The notes: generated from the letters alone by a model not told the origin. Numbered from the stretch's first letter, positions 31,616 through 44,019 are shown. The stretch is DNA of 64,000 bases from Hyalella azteca (GCF_000764305.2 NW_025935099.1:27380-91379); one strand, 5' to 3'. Translations and numbers: made by a program.

Positions 31616-34600
31616 TCATACATTTTGATATTCCGCTTCATACACTTTCTTCAATTTTACTTTTTGCTGGACAGATAGCGCCTTTTAAACAGCGCTAGGC
31701 AGTGTTGATTGCAATTCTGAAATTCTTTCGTAAACTTTTTTCATTTAGTTTCTAAGTATCAACATCCGCACTATCGAGAAAATCATAGCAATAGCCGTCA
31801 CAATAATGACTAAATGCAGAACAAGCGGATGGCGCTCGACTTAATGAGTAAATGTTGTTAAAATATATATTCCTTTCTTATTCGTCGGTCGACCCTGGAT
31901 TACTTCAACGCGATGCCAAGCTGTAACAAATTCGGACATTGACTTCTTGTAATGGAGTTTGCATTCCCACACTCCTGCGTCACTTAACATAGCTGAAGTG
32001 ATGACCATGGAATCTTCTGTTCTTATGTCTACATTTGGAATAGTTTAGTGGATCTTGCCATCGTGATACCATTCCATGACCAGGTCATATTCTTAGAAAA
32101 GTTCAAGACCAGAACTGCCACATCGCAAAGAAAAAGTCTCGCCTTCATGGACAACCAAGGTGTTTTTCGGGGTCTCTACCGTTACACCTATGATGAGAAG
32201 AATTTAGTCTATTCCCGAGGTAAGCGTTACTAAGAATGACCACACTCCGGAATGCCGTGGAGCGCTATCATAAATGAACAAGTCGTCGTCCCGAACTTCT
32301 ACGTTCAACAGATTGGGTGCAGGTGACATCAAGGAATAAACTGACACAGGAGGTGCAACGTGCTTCGAGTTGTTTGAAGTTATCTTGAAACTATTGAACA
32401 ACCATGAAAATTAGGCTTATTTATCAGATTATTTGATTTCGTAGTAAGTTTTCATTTTTACTGACAGCATACGAGTTTCACCTGCCGAAAGTCGGACCGA
32501 ATAATTAACATACAAAATTTGTCGCTTGATTTGCTTAATGATTTCAGAACCTAAAGAGCCACATGGATGCAAATTGCAAGTCCTGGATTCTCGCTGATTG
32601 CCCCCACAGGGTATGCCGTACATGGAAGGTGGGGGGTTTTGGCAAAGACGAACTCTGTGGCCCCATCCTCCTCCGCATGAAGCGTTGCAGCTCCAAGGTG
32701 ACCACGAAGACCAACCTCCCCGTCGAGGAGCGTTGAACATGTCAGGAGGTATATTTTTACACGTTGAGACTACCAAGCCTTTATCTTACTATGAAAATGT
32801 CAAGAAATTAGCCTGTAGTTCGGGCATTTTTATGTAGCCATTTAAAACAGCGATTAAACTAGAGGCAGTTCGGTTTATTTGTACATGAAGATCTTTCCTC
32901 GTCTAGTGAAGAAACCAGTCACGATTGCGATCCTCGGCGGGGGTTTTATATGATAAAAATTGCAATCTTGCTGGATGTACAATAATTGAAGCCACTTTTT
33001 CCAAATTGTATAAAAAATCGATTGTAAAGCCATAAGAGTCTGATGGAGAGTGTTTAAATACGTAGAAATCATTTTTCGATTGAATTTTATAGTACATCAC
33101 TTCGTTTTTTAGCGGATTGTTCACGCTCTTCTGCGCTTCGAACACTAAACATTTTTAATCGTGTTTGGAGGGTGCAGGAAAATTAATTATTGCAAACTTA
33201 TTATGTGCCTTAGGATATGGGTAGAGACAGGGCTAAATTTATACGTACTTGAGGGTGTCGGTCATAGGACTGAGTCTGTTCTGGAAGTTTGGTGACAGAT
33301 TTCCTTCCTCGAACAACTACCAACTTGTGTCAGTCCTTACAAGCTCAAATCTTTTGTAATACGATGCGTGCAAGAGATTCGGAGTCATAAAAACTGATTT
33401 CGGGATTCTGTCAGTGAAATTCATTATTGCAGATTCTTCTTCTCCAAGCTAAAACTTGATTTTACTGCCATATTGTCCAGTCAACGTGAGACACATTTTT
33501 ATTTTGGGGCCTTGATAATTTGAAAGACGAATTCCAAACTTCAAAGTGTGCTTCTCTGTATTCGGTACGAAGTAAATTTTTTGCATATCAGGTTGCCTCT
33601 CGTAAGAAGCGTCTATGGGGAAAAGAATAAATTTGTAACCTACTTCATCATTGCATAAGCGTTCCACCTGCTCTACCTAGTCAGCTGTTTCAAGGCATGA
33701 CGACTTGCATGTCGAGATCATTTCATCGCAAAAATCTTTTGCTCCAAACAGGTCAACGTAACACCAAGGCTTATGAGGATTAACCTTGATGGAAGTCAAT
33801 ACATCGTAGTTGATGTTCCGACAAGTCGTCTGATCATCCGAAGATGTGTACGAAAACGTTCTAGATTCAGGGAGCATCGAAGCGCGTTTAATGGATTCGA
33901 AATCTTTGTTCCTCGTAAATTCTTGGAAAGAATTAGGAATTACCACGTTTTCATGGTAGCGCATTGATGTGATTGTCCAGCTGAGGCAGGGCCGCCCAGA
34001 GTTTGTAAAAAATACAGAGCCCTTGTAGGCTTCATCTAACGTGGTGCAGAGGGGACGTTGATCGTATGAACTGCGAGAAGGCTCACAACCTTCACCCAAT
34101 ATTTTGAATGTAAGAGGTGTCTTAGAGTGGATCGGCTCTGGATGATAAGGCATTAGTTGCCAGAAACGACCATAGATTCCACGATATGAAGATATCGTTT
34201 ATTATTTTGCTACCTAAATGTGAAGAAACCTTTCAGTATCCGAAATTTTAATTTCCAGTTTGATTTGAACTGGTCTATCTAAGTCAAATGAGTTCACTTG
34301 GATATGTTTTTCAACAACATTTTCACACTCTGGTACGCCATCCAAGTTAATAACTATCAATTTCTGACACAGAATGACGGTGGTAACTTTCTTCGTTACT
34401 CCCACGAATACCCCTCTTACAGGGTAGTCGAGTTTCCAACCTCTCGGCTCATAGAAAAGAAAATCGTAAACGTAAAGAGCCGCACTCGCTGGGTAAACTT
34501 CTAAATGTAAAGTGCGGTCGTTAGCACCTGGTAAAAGTTCAAGTTTGGGAGGAACTCCTCCTGGTGTAAATGGAAGATCATCTTCTGCTAAGCTAGCATG

Positions 34601-35866
34601 GAATCTCATGTACTGCCAGATATTCGTTAAGGGCATAACATAATGAATTTGCCTGTAGTTGACGCCATCAAACGGGTAGGGTATGTAACCTTGAAGGCAG
34701 TTCTACCATTCTTGGTTGATTCGTTTCAGGGCGAACAACAATGATGATCGTGTATAAGGAGTTTGAGTTATTGTGAAAAATTTAAACTTTTCCCAGGGAT
34801 CTACATCATAACTATTGAGCGATAGAAGAGAATATTCAGATCCCTCGTAAGACATTTTAAACTTTGTTGTCTTTTTTGTTTTTTGAATTTGTATGTTAAA
34901 ATGCATCCACTGATACGACATGGAAGTCGGATCGAAGTTTTTTGCTGATGAAGATCGCTCAGCTCTTGGGGTCTCATCACGCGCGACATATTTTTCACGC
35001 ACTACTGAAAGATCTGATCCTTTGAAGGAAATTGTAAGTTTGGCAGTTTGTGCTGCGTCGTGGGACAAGGTCAACTTCAGCTGGAAGCTGGTCAAGTCAG
35101 CTGCGTCCGCAAGTCTCATGGCGAAGGATATGTTCAATTCGTCGCCGTAGGGAGGAATGAAGTAGGCCGTTGGAAGCACATTATTTTATCGATAAATAAA
35201 TTATGTAATCGGCGTGACTACAATCTGTTTATCTATTCCTTCAATCACTTGTGGTAACTCCAGCCCAGCTCGAAGCGGTAAATCGCAAGGGATTTATTAG
35301 TTGTCTATGGTCATGCAGCTAAATCGATTCCAGCGGTTGCGTCTCACGCAAGAACTTGAGCAGTCGTCTTGTTTTAAAAAGGTCACATTACCTTGCATCT
35401 CTTCGCCAACAAAAGAAGAAGTGCTTCGGTAAACGCTTCTGCAATACTTTATCGCACAAGACTCCAGCACGGCTTTTCCCTCTTGCATTCGAAAGCACGA
35501 GGGCTCGTCGAAAAAATTCTCTTAATTCTGGCACTCAGTCGAATTTTCGAAGCGTTAACCTTAATATTTTGGATCGTCCAAGAACGAATATTTTTAGGAA
35601 GGCTGAATTCTAGACGGTACATGGGACCATTAAACGCATTTATGGCCGTGCTTTGTGATGCTTTTTCCCCCGCGGTATTCAACTCCCGCACGCGTCAGCA
35701 AACACGGAGCTTGAAAAGCCGGGAGCCCTGGAACCGCGTCCAGACTTGGTATGGAAAACCACCCCACACTGAAGGCCTTGCTATGCGCCGCCAGCGCTGC
35801 CGTGCATTGCCATGCGAATATCACACTAAGGGCATGCGATGCCAAGCAACGATGACGGAGTTACAT
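31616..35866 (-). CDS. Kringle/TSP1/Ig membrane receptor with about 32 in-frame TAA/TAG codons
   Basis: One frame of 1,416 codons ends at TGA 31,616-31,618. In order it shows kringle 1, a beta-rich region, kringle 2, another beta-rich stretch, a TSP1 repeat, two Ig-like domains, a transmembrane helix (HPLVLHLVIIVTAIAMIF) and a Lys/Glu-rich tail of about 50 residues: a type I receptor or adhesion protein in form. I count 24 TAA and 8 TAG codons in frame, no internal TGA and no frameshift. Some lie within domains, e.g. in kringle 1 just before the core Trp (KCV-stop-W) and in Ig 2 on both sides of the MEWYHDGKIH core. Doubled stops (TAATAA, TAGTAA) read as QQ. About 40 ordinary CAA/CAG codons are also used. 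Reading TAR as Gln gives natural sequence throughout; Glu cannot be excluded. The start is uncertain: the frame stays TGA-free to about 36,395, and ATG 35,864-35,866 is only a convenient choice. The region appears intronless from at least 35,640. I do not recognise an orthologue. Confidence 0.75.
31757..31832 (-). other. Transmembrane helix of the receptor
   Basis: HPLVLHLVIIVTAIAMIF followed by SIVRMLIL, about 24 hydrophobic residues, just after Ig 2 and before a charged tail ending at the TGA. Confidence 0.85.
31880..32380 (-). other. Two Ig-like domains
   Basis: The first has SVYSLMSPAPNLLNVEVRDD and RHSGVWSFLV; the second has LVVHEGETFSLRCGSS, MEWYHDGKIH and SDAGVWECKLHYK, with the usual Cys, Trp and D-x-G-x-Y/W-x-C landmarks. 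Three TAA codons interrupt the stretch. Confidence 0.85.
32557..32722 (-). other. Thrombospondin type 1 repeat
   Basis: GGWSSWSPWSCNASCGGGW, HRVRLCQNPP, YGIPCGG, RTCNLHPCG: the WSxWSxWS motif and six cysteines of a canonical TSP1 repeat. No stop lies inside it. Confidence 0.95.
33707..34048 (-). other. Kringle domain 2
   Basis: YKGSVFFTNSGRPCLSW, then TTCRN, KPWCYVDLFG and DFCDEMISTC give all six kringle cysteines in order. The stretch between the conserved blocks is longer than usual. No stop codon lies inside this domain. Confidence 0.9.
34214..35180 (-). other. Two beta-rich domains of unknown family
   Basis: Alternating hydrophobic strands, e.g. ELNISFAMRL, FQLKLTLSH, WMHFNIQIQ, HLEVYPASAALYVYDFLFY and VQIKLEIKIS. 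They recall lectin-like or methyltransf_FA-like sandwiches, but I cannot assign them. A single TAG (after INQEW) separates the two standard-code segments. Confidence 0.5.
35441..35704 (-). other. Kringle domain 1 (spans in-frame stops)
   Basis: Begins at CLLTRAGVEYRG and has the kringle signature GHKC-x-x-W, then ECQN, PSCF and LESCAIKYC, corresponding to CRNP, PWCY and WEYCDIPxC. Five TAA codons fall inside it, one immediately before the core Trp. Confidence 0.85.
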
Positions 35867-36400
35867 CAGGCTCGTGTTTCTTGAGACTTGAATTTCAGGC
35901 GAGAGGACGAGCAGTTTTTGATCAAGGACGGAAACATGGAAATAACTGAAACATATTGCCGCCCTGTTAGTATCATTGATACAATTTCTAATATAGGTTG
36001 GATTACTGCTGAAGTTTTTGGGTGAATAATTTTACAGCGTGCTGGCGGTCCAGTGCTACGCACACCACATTTTACATAAAGATTTTTTTCTAAACATAAA
36101 TGCGTATGTTTCTTTTGCCCGCTATTTTCGTAATGCTCTCGTAATACCAGTTAAATATTATCTCTTTGTTTTACATCTCTGAAAAATAATATGCACAATA
36201 AAATTACATATGAGGATAAATTAGCCGTGATTTTCGAAGCCTCGTGTTAAAACTACTTAACATGCTTGATTGATGGAAAACTAGAAATTTCTGCTAAAAT
36301 TTGCTAACAAATCGAAAAAGCTTAAAATTTGTTGCGGTAAACAAATAAAGGTTTTTGATTATTATGATCTTGAGACCCGAATAATGAATCTGACTCATTT
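35863..36400 (-). other. Possible 5' part of the receptor gene in another frame
   Basis: A frame one base off the main one is free of TGA from about 36,400 to a TGA at 35,863-35,865 and free of all stops from 36,150. It reads HLCLEKNLYVKCGVRSTGP, PPARCKIIHPKTSAV and SLIKNCSSSRLKFKS. It looks like coding sequence with paired cysteines and may be an upstream exon joined by an intron covering the GC-richer stretch 35,710-35,860. Not proven. Confidence 0.35.
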
Positions 36401-36409
36401 CAACATAAT

Positions 36410-37370
36410 TAATTTCGAAATTTATTGAAAAGCCTCGATCGAGAAACTCAATTTGACCGTTAATCTGTTTATAAATGTGAGTGTATACATTATTTAAGTG
36501 TATCAAACAATGTACAAGTATATTACACAAGTTTTTGTTTTACATTCGTTGAGACTGGGATAAGGCTCCTCAAAATCTAGTTTATAAAAATGAATGATAG
36601 AAAATAAATTCTGCAGAAAATGGAACGATATTGATATCGAGAACTTTACTTCTTTGAAATAGTCGAAAAAGCTGCAATTTTACCCCAGAAATAAGTTCAT
36701 AATGTACGCATTGCTTTAGTGGGAAAGTTAAAAACTCAGACCAAATAATTTTTTGGAAAATTCAAGTTAAAAAAATGCGAAGGTTTAGACAATAATGCCA
36801 AATGCTGCAGAAACTATAATACAAGAAATAAGTTAAGTTCGTTTAATTAATGCGTAGTTGCGAATCAAATTATTATTGGAAACGACCGCAGAAGCAAGGA
36901 ATCGTTAATTGTGCTTGTGCAATAATGTAGAATTGATGTGCTGGACGACACAGGAAATTATATTGTTAGAAAATGAAGAGATCTTTAACAAATGGTACTT
37001 TATTTCTAATGAGTTCATATTTTCGAGTCAGTCGCTTGTACGTATAATCGTCCAACTTTTGGCTAGGTTTGAATATCTACCGGGCTTATTATGTTGTTTT
37101 TTATTACTTACCTGGGATGATTAAATCTTAGTCTGATCCAGATAAGTGACCACGCAGAGCTGACTTCGTTTAAGCAATTTATGTATATTTGGCTTCTGCT
37201 TAAATGATATTAGCATGTAGCGTGTCTTGGCAAGCATAACATTTTCCTGGTAACATCAAAGCATCCATACCTGGATTGATATTTCTCTCAAATTCATGAA
37301 CCAGTTCACAACATCATAACTATTAGCACCTAAATAGTTTCTTTGCTATGGAGCATCGCTTAGGAATGTT
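36410..37370. other. No gene recognised
   Basis: AT-rich DNA with frames under 80 codons and no motif. Confidence 0.6.
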
Positions 37371-37379
37371 GGCTGCAGC

Positions 37380-37862
37380 GTGCGACACCCATAGTACCGC
37401 GCCACGGAGGTGTGGTTAAAGAAGATATCCTGCCTGCTGCACCCATGCAGCCTCACCCTCCAGCAGCGCCAGCAGCGGTGCTGTCCGCACTCCTAATATC
37501 CTATGTTGTCCTGCGGTGGTGTTACCGGCTTTCTGCGCACATATTTTATCCTGACATAGAGTAACCGCACTCCTACTCCATATACAGCGGTGGGCTAGAG
37601 CACTCCAACTTGAAGCTGCGATGGAGATACCAGACCTTCTACTTTGTGTTGCGGTAGAGAGAATGCTTTATTTGTTGATGGAGCTGCCTGCACTTTTACC
37701 TTATCCTTCGATGCTACTTTCTGCACTCTTACACTTTTCTGCGGAGTTGCTGTCCATACTTATAATTTATTCTGCAGTGGAGCTACGAGCACTCCCACAT
37801 TATCCTGCGATGCTGGTATCTGAACTCCTGCTTCATAATTCAGTGCTGTACCAGCATTAAAA
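37380..37862. repeat. Degenerate tandem repeat rich in CTGCACTCCTAC
   Basis: Variants of CCTGCGGTGGAGCT and GCACTCCTACATTATCC recur about every 40-45 bases. The 79-codon plus-strand frame at 37,621-37,860 is only this repeat. Confidence 0.65.
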
Positions 37863-40800
37863 GCTCAACCTGATGCGCTGCAAACATGACTTCGCTCCTT
37901 ATTGGAACAACAGGTTTTATACCAGTAAGTCGTCTGTATACTTCTTTAGCAGCTACAAGAACTGATCGCAGCGATTACATAGTTCTTTAAAAAATTTTGC
38001 CACATATCTATACTATTTCAAATGTTCTTTTTTAAAACAAGCCGAAACTCCCAATCCGAAAATGACCTTTGTTTTATTAAATAACTTCACAATTTTCTAT
38101 TATTCAGTCAAGAATATATACTTTAGCACTACTTCCGTTGTTAAAGAGAACATATCGAATTTTTTATCATACGTGTATATCCTTCAAACAATACGCATTC
38201 CGACCCTAATGGCTCCTTCCTTGCGAATCCCGACCCCTTCCGAGGCTCCTCCTGTCACTCGTTCGCCAGTGCGTATCGGCATCGCACGGGGATGTAGCTC
38301 TGAAGCTCCTGTAGCTGCAGTCAGTAGCTCCATCTTCCTTTTGAGGATTTCCTTATCTCCCTGATGTCTTGGAGGAATCGTGTCCTGTGCCTTTCACACT
38401 CAGCTTCAAATTTACAATAAAAACTTGATGCGGTGAAGAGGAAATGCACTTTAAATCTCACCAGGCAGCTTAAAGTTGGAGTGCGCTCAACATTTGTCCC
38501 TTTTTCTATTTGTTGTCCCTATTTCCATGGAATTGTCTATGACCTATTAAGATACCATCCATAGATTTAAGGGACTCAAGGTATTTTTGAGGAAATATCG
38601 ATTAGTTTTAAGTATTAATCTAAGGTCTAATTAGCACACATTCCTTAAATTTGGCCTGTGAATAGGCAAGAAATTTTGTACACTTAAGTATTTCAGAAAA
38701 ACTTTCTATGTAAGCGAGTTTCCGAATTGCTTCATCAATCCTAATTTTATCTGAATGTTTGGTTGCATTTATGGGAAGGCATTTAAGTTTATCGAGGGAT
38801 ATTATCACAGCTTTGAAGTAATAATACCAAATTGTTTTTCTGCGTATACGGTAAGGAATCAACTGCTTTTCTCGCTATCACAACCTTGACGATGATATAC
38901 GCCTCGCAATAATAATCTCTGCTTTTGAACCTTGACCTGCGTAAATCAGCTGCGGTTTTGGAAAGAATAAGTTTTTTTTTCACATTTCAATATCATCGTG
39001 CTAAGTTTCGGTATAATGTATAATCTTAAGTAAAGTCTTATTTTGGTGCATGACTTCGCCTACCAAGGTTTAAGGTTTATGTGTTATAACTTATACATAT
39101 ATAGTCGTAAATTTAGTTCATCTTGGATGCACCGGGGTAAATTTAATCATATTAATTCTTACATTGATAAAATTACAAAATTCAAAACATCTGTTTACAG
39201 ACAATGAAGAAACGGCTTTTGGTTGTACAACATGCATCATTATTTATTGTAATTGACGTTGTGGACGTTGCGATTGGGCTAATTTGAAATTATCTTTTAG
39301 GCTAACCGCTGTAATTTCTCACGAAATATGATGGTTGTACGGGCAACGAAAGTAGCGTTTAAACATAAACATAACTATCTACCCTTTTCAAATAATATCG
39401 TTTTGACTACCTCATAAAGAAAGGAAATGCATACAACCTCAGCGTAGAATGCTTTGCAGCCAATACGGGCGCTATGCCATCCAAATGGAGTAAAGATATA
39501 CTTTACAAACTGAATTCATTACAACAGATCCCTTCCTCATTCCCCAAGTTTTACAGCCATCGTTATATTTACTCTGCAAATACCAAGAGATTCCCGATGC
39601 GCGCGCTTACAAATGGTAATCCGATAATGGGTTCCTTGTCGCCAGCGCGAAGCCTTTTTTCTTAATGGAATTGAGGCAATTGCAGCGAATTCACGAGGTG
39701 TTACTGGATTAAATAATTGAAGCGGCGCTGGCGAGGCCTCGAACAACTTTAAGCAGGGCTCTCAATTAAGGAATTAAAACTTTCTGATAAATTCAGACCC
39801 TTCTCAGTGACTGCATCGCACTGGACCGTGACTCACATGAGCGGCTGTGATCTAAATTCTATACCAGCACAGGAGCCAAACTTGATGAAGATGGCGTGGC
39901 TGTACTGTTATCATCAGTTGTCTTGGCAGTTTAATGGAAATTTTTTTAAATTTCAATGTTTTTGACAAAAATTACAGGTAACAGGCTTATAAAAATTGCG
40001 AAAAAATATTAAAAAGCAAAAAGGACATTGGAATTATGCCACATGAAATAACTGCAAGCATGGCTCGATGAAGAAACATGCGAGATAAAATTCACGTATT
40101 TTTCTTTGTTCTCGTAGAATGTATCTGCACTTGTATGTGAATTAACTAATTTGTTTACGGTATTTTAATTAAGAAACTGATTCCAGAAATTTTTTTACAC
40201 GAGATTCGTACACGTTTTACGCATTTCCAGAAAATTTTGAAACCAATCTGTGGGATTACAGAGAAATGATAAGCCGTCTTTAAAGCGGGTGCCTCGACGC
40301 GGGCTAAATATAGCAGCCATGGCTAGAGGGTTATGAGAGGGGAGATGGAGAAGAGGGGAGATGGAGGAGAGGGATGAAGTGTGAGGGTAGGAACAAGATC
40401 GCTGGTCCAGCGACTAAGACGCGGAAGGTTCGATGCAGCGACGGTTGGAACAAAGGGACTCTGAACACGAGAGTTAACCCAAAGATTTGGCGCCATGCGA
40501 TAACAGGGAGAGATTAAGGCGTCTATTTTAACTTGATTTAATATAAGTTTGTAATCTAATAGCAGTGAATAGACCATAAGAATTAATAGGTTAACATAAT
40601 GAGAGTTTATTCTCTTTAGAGTCAACAACCACAGCTGAAGAGGGGCGTTGACTTATCATTAAGATCAATAAATTTATATCCGTCCACAAGTTATAGGCAA
40701 AAATGCATGCGAAATTGTTCCCTCCAACTATCATATCGTTCTTCATAATTATTTTTCCGAAGCCACGGATACAGAAATACAGAACATTATCGCTATTGAT

Positions 40801-43800
40801 AGGGTTTGAGCGCAGGGTCTAACGTTCAACGTGTTGCTACTGACTTACAAATTACATTATATTATGAACGAATATTGTCCACACTGCTGTTTCCACTGAT
40901 ATTTCAGAAACTCATAAGTCATATATAACTAAAAGTGTATTTTATTTTAGAGGTGTTATATGACTCTACTCAGAGGCTGGCTGAGGTTAACTGCTCATAC
41001 GTACATAGAGAAAATTCTGACTCGGAGTGTAGCATTTAATTCAGCCGGCAGAGAGCTGTGCAATTGCTGCCTCCCTTGGCCACGTAGTATTCCTGTGAGG
41101 TAAGCATCTCAGGGGCTTAATTTCCAAAACTAAAATTCAGATCACCACTCAATATTGAGCACGATTTAGGAATGCCAGTTTCAGGACAGCAACCAAGTTA
41201 TGAGAAGTTTTGTAAAGTACAGAGCAGAGCAGGCTGATTAGCGCTGCTAATGGAGGGGGAAAGTTTTTTTACCCTGAAATCTCACTGATTGCTAAGGAAA
41301 CACTTCAATAAGGAGTCTACACTATTTAACTATTTATTTTCTAATTTTTATACACATAGTTTATTATTCAAGAATGGTTTAAAACAATATTTTTGTTTAT
41401 AAATGTGTCAATACTACTATCGGTAACATTAGGACGCATTGGAAGTGGAAATTACCAATAGATTTAAACTTAAAATCGAAAAGAAAACTTTGAGAAACTC
41501 TGTCCTAGAGAAATAGATTTCTTCCTTCCCTTTTGTTTGTAGCAAGAAACTAGATTTAAGTCAAGAGGCCGCCATGCAAGTTAAAGTTTTACCCCAGCTC
41601 TGCCACCAGTGTTCCTCCAGCAGTGACAAGTGGTGGATGTGTATCTTAGCGCCGTGCCAGACTGTGATAAAGCTGCGAGGATGCGTCACTGGCGCTGAAT
41701 AAAACAGTCAGACGGCTTTATTGAGTTCATAGATTTATCTTCTGATAACAATTTTTTGTAGAAAGTACTGGGTTTATTCGATTCAAGTTCGTTTCGAAAC
41801 ATTAATTCATCTCTTTCCAAAATTCCTGTGAAAATAGTAAAGCTTGCACACCCTTCCATCCCGCGTTGTGCATCCTGCTGATTTATTTGAAATTTTCAGC
41901 AGCAGCCTGCAAGTGGATAATAGACGGACAATTTGAGGAGCAAGTGGACGTTTTGCTGCGCTAAGTGAGTAGACCTTCCCCTCAATTTATTAGCTTTTAT
42001 GCTCACTGACGGCTCGCAATTTAAACCTGGAAAGAGTTATTTTTTAATCCTTCCTTTTTTATTTTTGTGAAAAGTGGAATGTTTATTTGATTAAATGTTT
42101 TTGTTGTTGCTCTCATTTGTTTCTAAATTAATATTGTTAGAATAAATGATGAAGATTTTCATTTCCGTACAATCAAAGATCTTTTTGGCACTTGTAATTC
42201 AAGGAAAACCCAAGTCCTGGGCGTAATAAGGAGGAAACGTTAACGTAACTTCAACAAAATTTAATGTTCACGAAGAAGCTAGGCCTACGCGCATTTTTTT
42301 AGACAATAGATAAAAGTTTAGTCTCCCCTAGTCGCTGAGAGCGTTCTTGCTTTAATATGTAAAATCTTTCCAAATGCTCAAATTGCTCCAGAAAGTAACA
42401 TTATTTACAGGGCCATCTGCACTATCTCTTACATTTATTTGATAAGGTTCACTACAGAGGAGTGTAGATTTTTTTTTGGTGATATTTGCTGCAAGGACTC
42501 CTTATAAATTTGCAGCTTAACTTCCGTGTCCAGACGACAGCAACTGCAGTTCGTTGGACGCAGTGCGCTTTTTCTTGGTCTCGTTATAGTTGTCGGTGAC
42601 ATCGCTCGAGTGAACTGAGATCTCGGGACATTCCGTGCGAAATTTACAGATATTTCTTAGTTTGAGACGCACTATGAACGCATTTCTTTCAGTTTGGGTC
42701 ACTAATTGAGGCTGTAAACGCATTTTTTTTCCAATGCGAAGCCAATGAAAAGATAGGCTTCAAGTAATACTGCATTAAAGTTGGTTTGGCGACGTCTTCT
42801 TGGCTTTATCAACGGTCTTAAAAAACAAGTTTCTAAGTCAGAGAACTATAGCATTGCTGATTGGATGCGAATGCTCATAACTCATAGGAGCGGAAAGCTC
42901 GAAAACTTTTTGGGCTTTCGAGATGCGACAAGTTACCCAAGTTCATGAGAATTAAATAATGACTCACAAAATACTCCATATTATAATAACCATTATGAAA
43001 CATTGTCAAACCACGTGGGTCGGTAAAGAGGTAGGTACGCTTTAACGGATGGCTTCGCGATGTTAAGGATTTTCGTGACTGGTACCGTCTTGCCGGTAAA
43101 TATATCAATTTTGGTGCATTGAAAATTGTTTCAGTTCAGTCAGTTGGAGCCTGCAAACTTACATCGGACACTTGGGAGGAAGACACTCTAAACATCGTCC
43201 ACTATGGCCACATTCCAGACAGGAAAGAGAACTCGCCTACATATGCTCCGCTTGTAATTATAGGGCAAACTAACTTGCCCACAAGGCGCTGATGCTTGCT
43301 AGCGAGACATTATTGACACCCTTACAGTGGATGTAGCCTTTGATACTGTGCAGAAGTGAAATTAGCATTAAGTGACTGGTAGACAAGCTCGAAACACGAG
43401 AGTAGGCTGGTGTCTGCACCGTGCTTCTGGTCTGAGATAGGTACCTACTGGGAGACCCAGTAACTGGTAGGTAGGAATACATGCTAGACATCAGTATGAC
43501 TTGGAGAGAAATGGTATTTAGGTATAGGTAACAAAAATTCTTAAGGAGTTAGAATATTTCTTGGCTAGTCAGGTTATTTAATAACGTAAGTCTTTCCTGC
43601 AAGTCTTAAACGGCTTCCCCCGAATTTAGGAGGGGGCTCTTGGTGATCTATGACATCTCTGCCAGCCTAATTAATGACGTCTTCCCCTGAATATTTCACC
43701 TCTTACCGTGATAGATGTCCGGCGAGCAATTAAGGGTACGGATGAGGGGTAACTGAGGGGAATGCTGTCCCGGTAAGTTGAATATCTCACACTTTTAATT

Positions 43801-43890
43801 GTAAACTGGTGGAATGGCCGGTTGTTTTGTTTCACTTTAAATTAAATCTTTTTTTAAGACTCAAAATGAATCTCATCTAAAATTCGTCAT
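37863..43890. other. Long stretch without a recognised gene
   Basis: Frames of 60-100 codons (e.g. 38,620-38,862 minus, 42,517-42,723 minus) show no family motif. If TAR were sense, the first would extend to a TGA near 38,460, but that length is expected by chance. Confidence 0.55.
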
Positions 43891-44019
43891 TCACTTAAAA
43901 TTTGTTTAAGATTGTAAACTTTGTTTTACGGTTAAAACTGCATTTTCCCATAGTTAAGCGGAAGAAGAAATTTTGTAAAGACAATAGTAGAGGTGTCACT
44001 GGCCACGCTTGTTGCCACT

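Noticed and set aside
32048..34504. Plus-strand frames at 32.0-32.8, 33.8 and 34.3 kb
   Set aside because: They are antisense shadows of the Ig, TSP1 and kringle coding sequence on the minus strand.
31616..35866. Ordinary processed pseudogene explanation
   Set aside because: About 32 stops with no TGA and no indel over 4.2 kb, with intact Cys patterns, is not how neutral decay looks. It is kept as an alternative only in the refutation tests.
31616..35866. Directed CpA-to-TpA mutation (RIP-like or deaminase) creating TAA/TAG from CAA/CAG
   Set aside because: CAA, CAG and other CA-containing codons remain plentiful in the same frame, and CGA-to-TGA changes are absent, so no general C-to-T signature is seen.
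31616..35866. Simple ciliate contamination
   Set aside because: The code would fit, but an I-set-like Ig with kringles and TSP1 is animal-like, and I know of no ciliate protein of this build. It cannot be excluded, so it is left open as one source of foreign DNA.
37621..37860. 79-codon plus-strand frame rich in Leu and Pro
   Set aside because: It is a degenerate tandem repeat (GCACTCCTAC type), not a protein with recognisable features.
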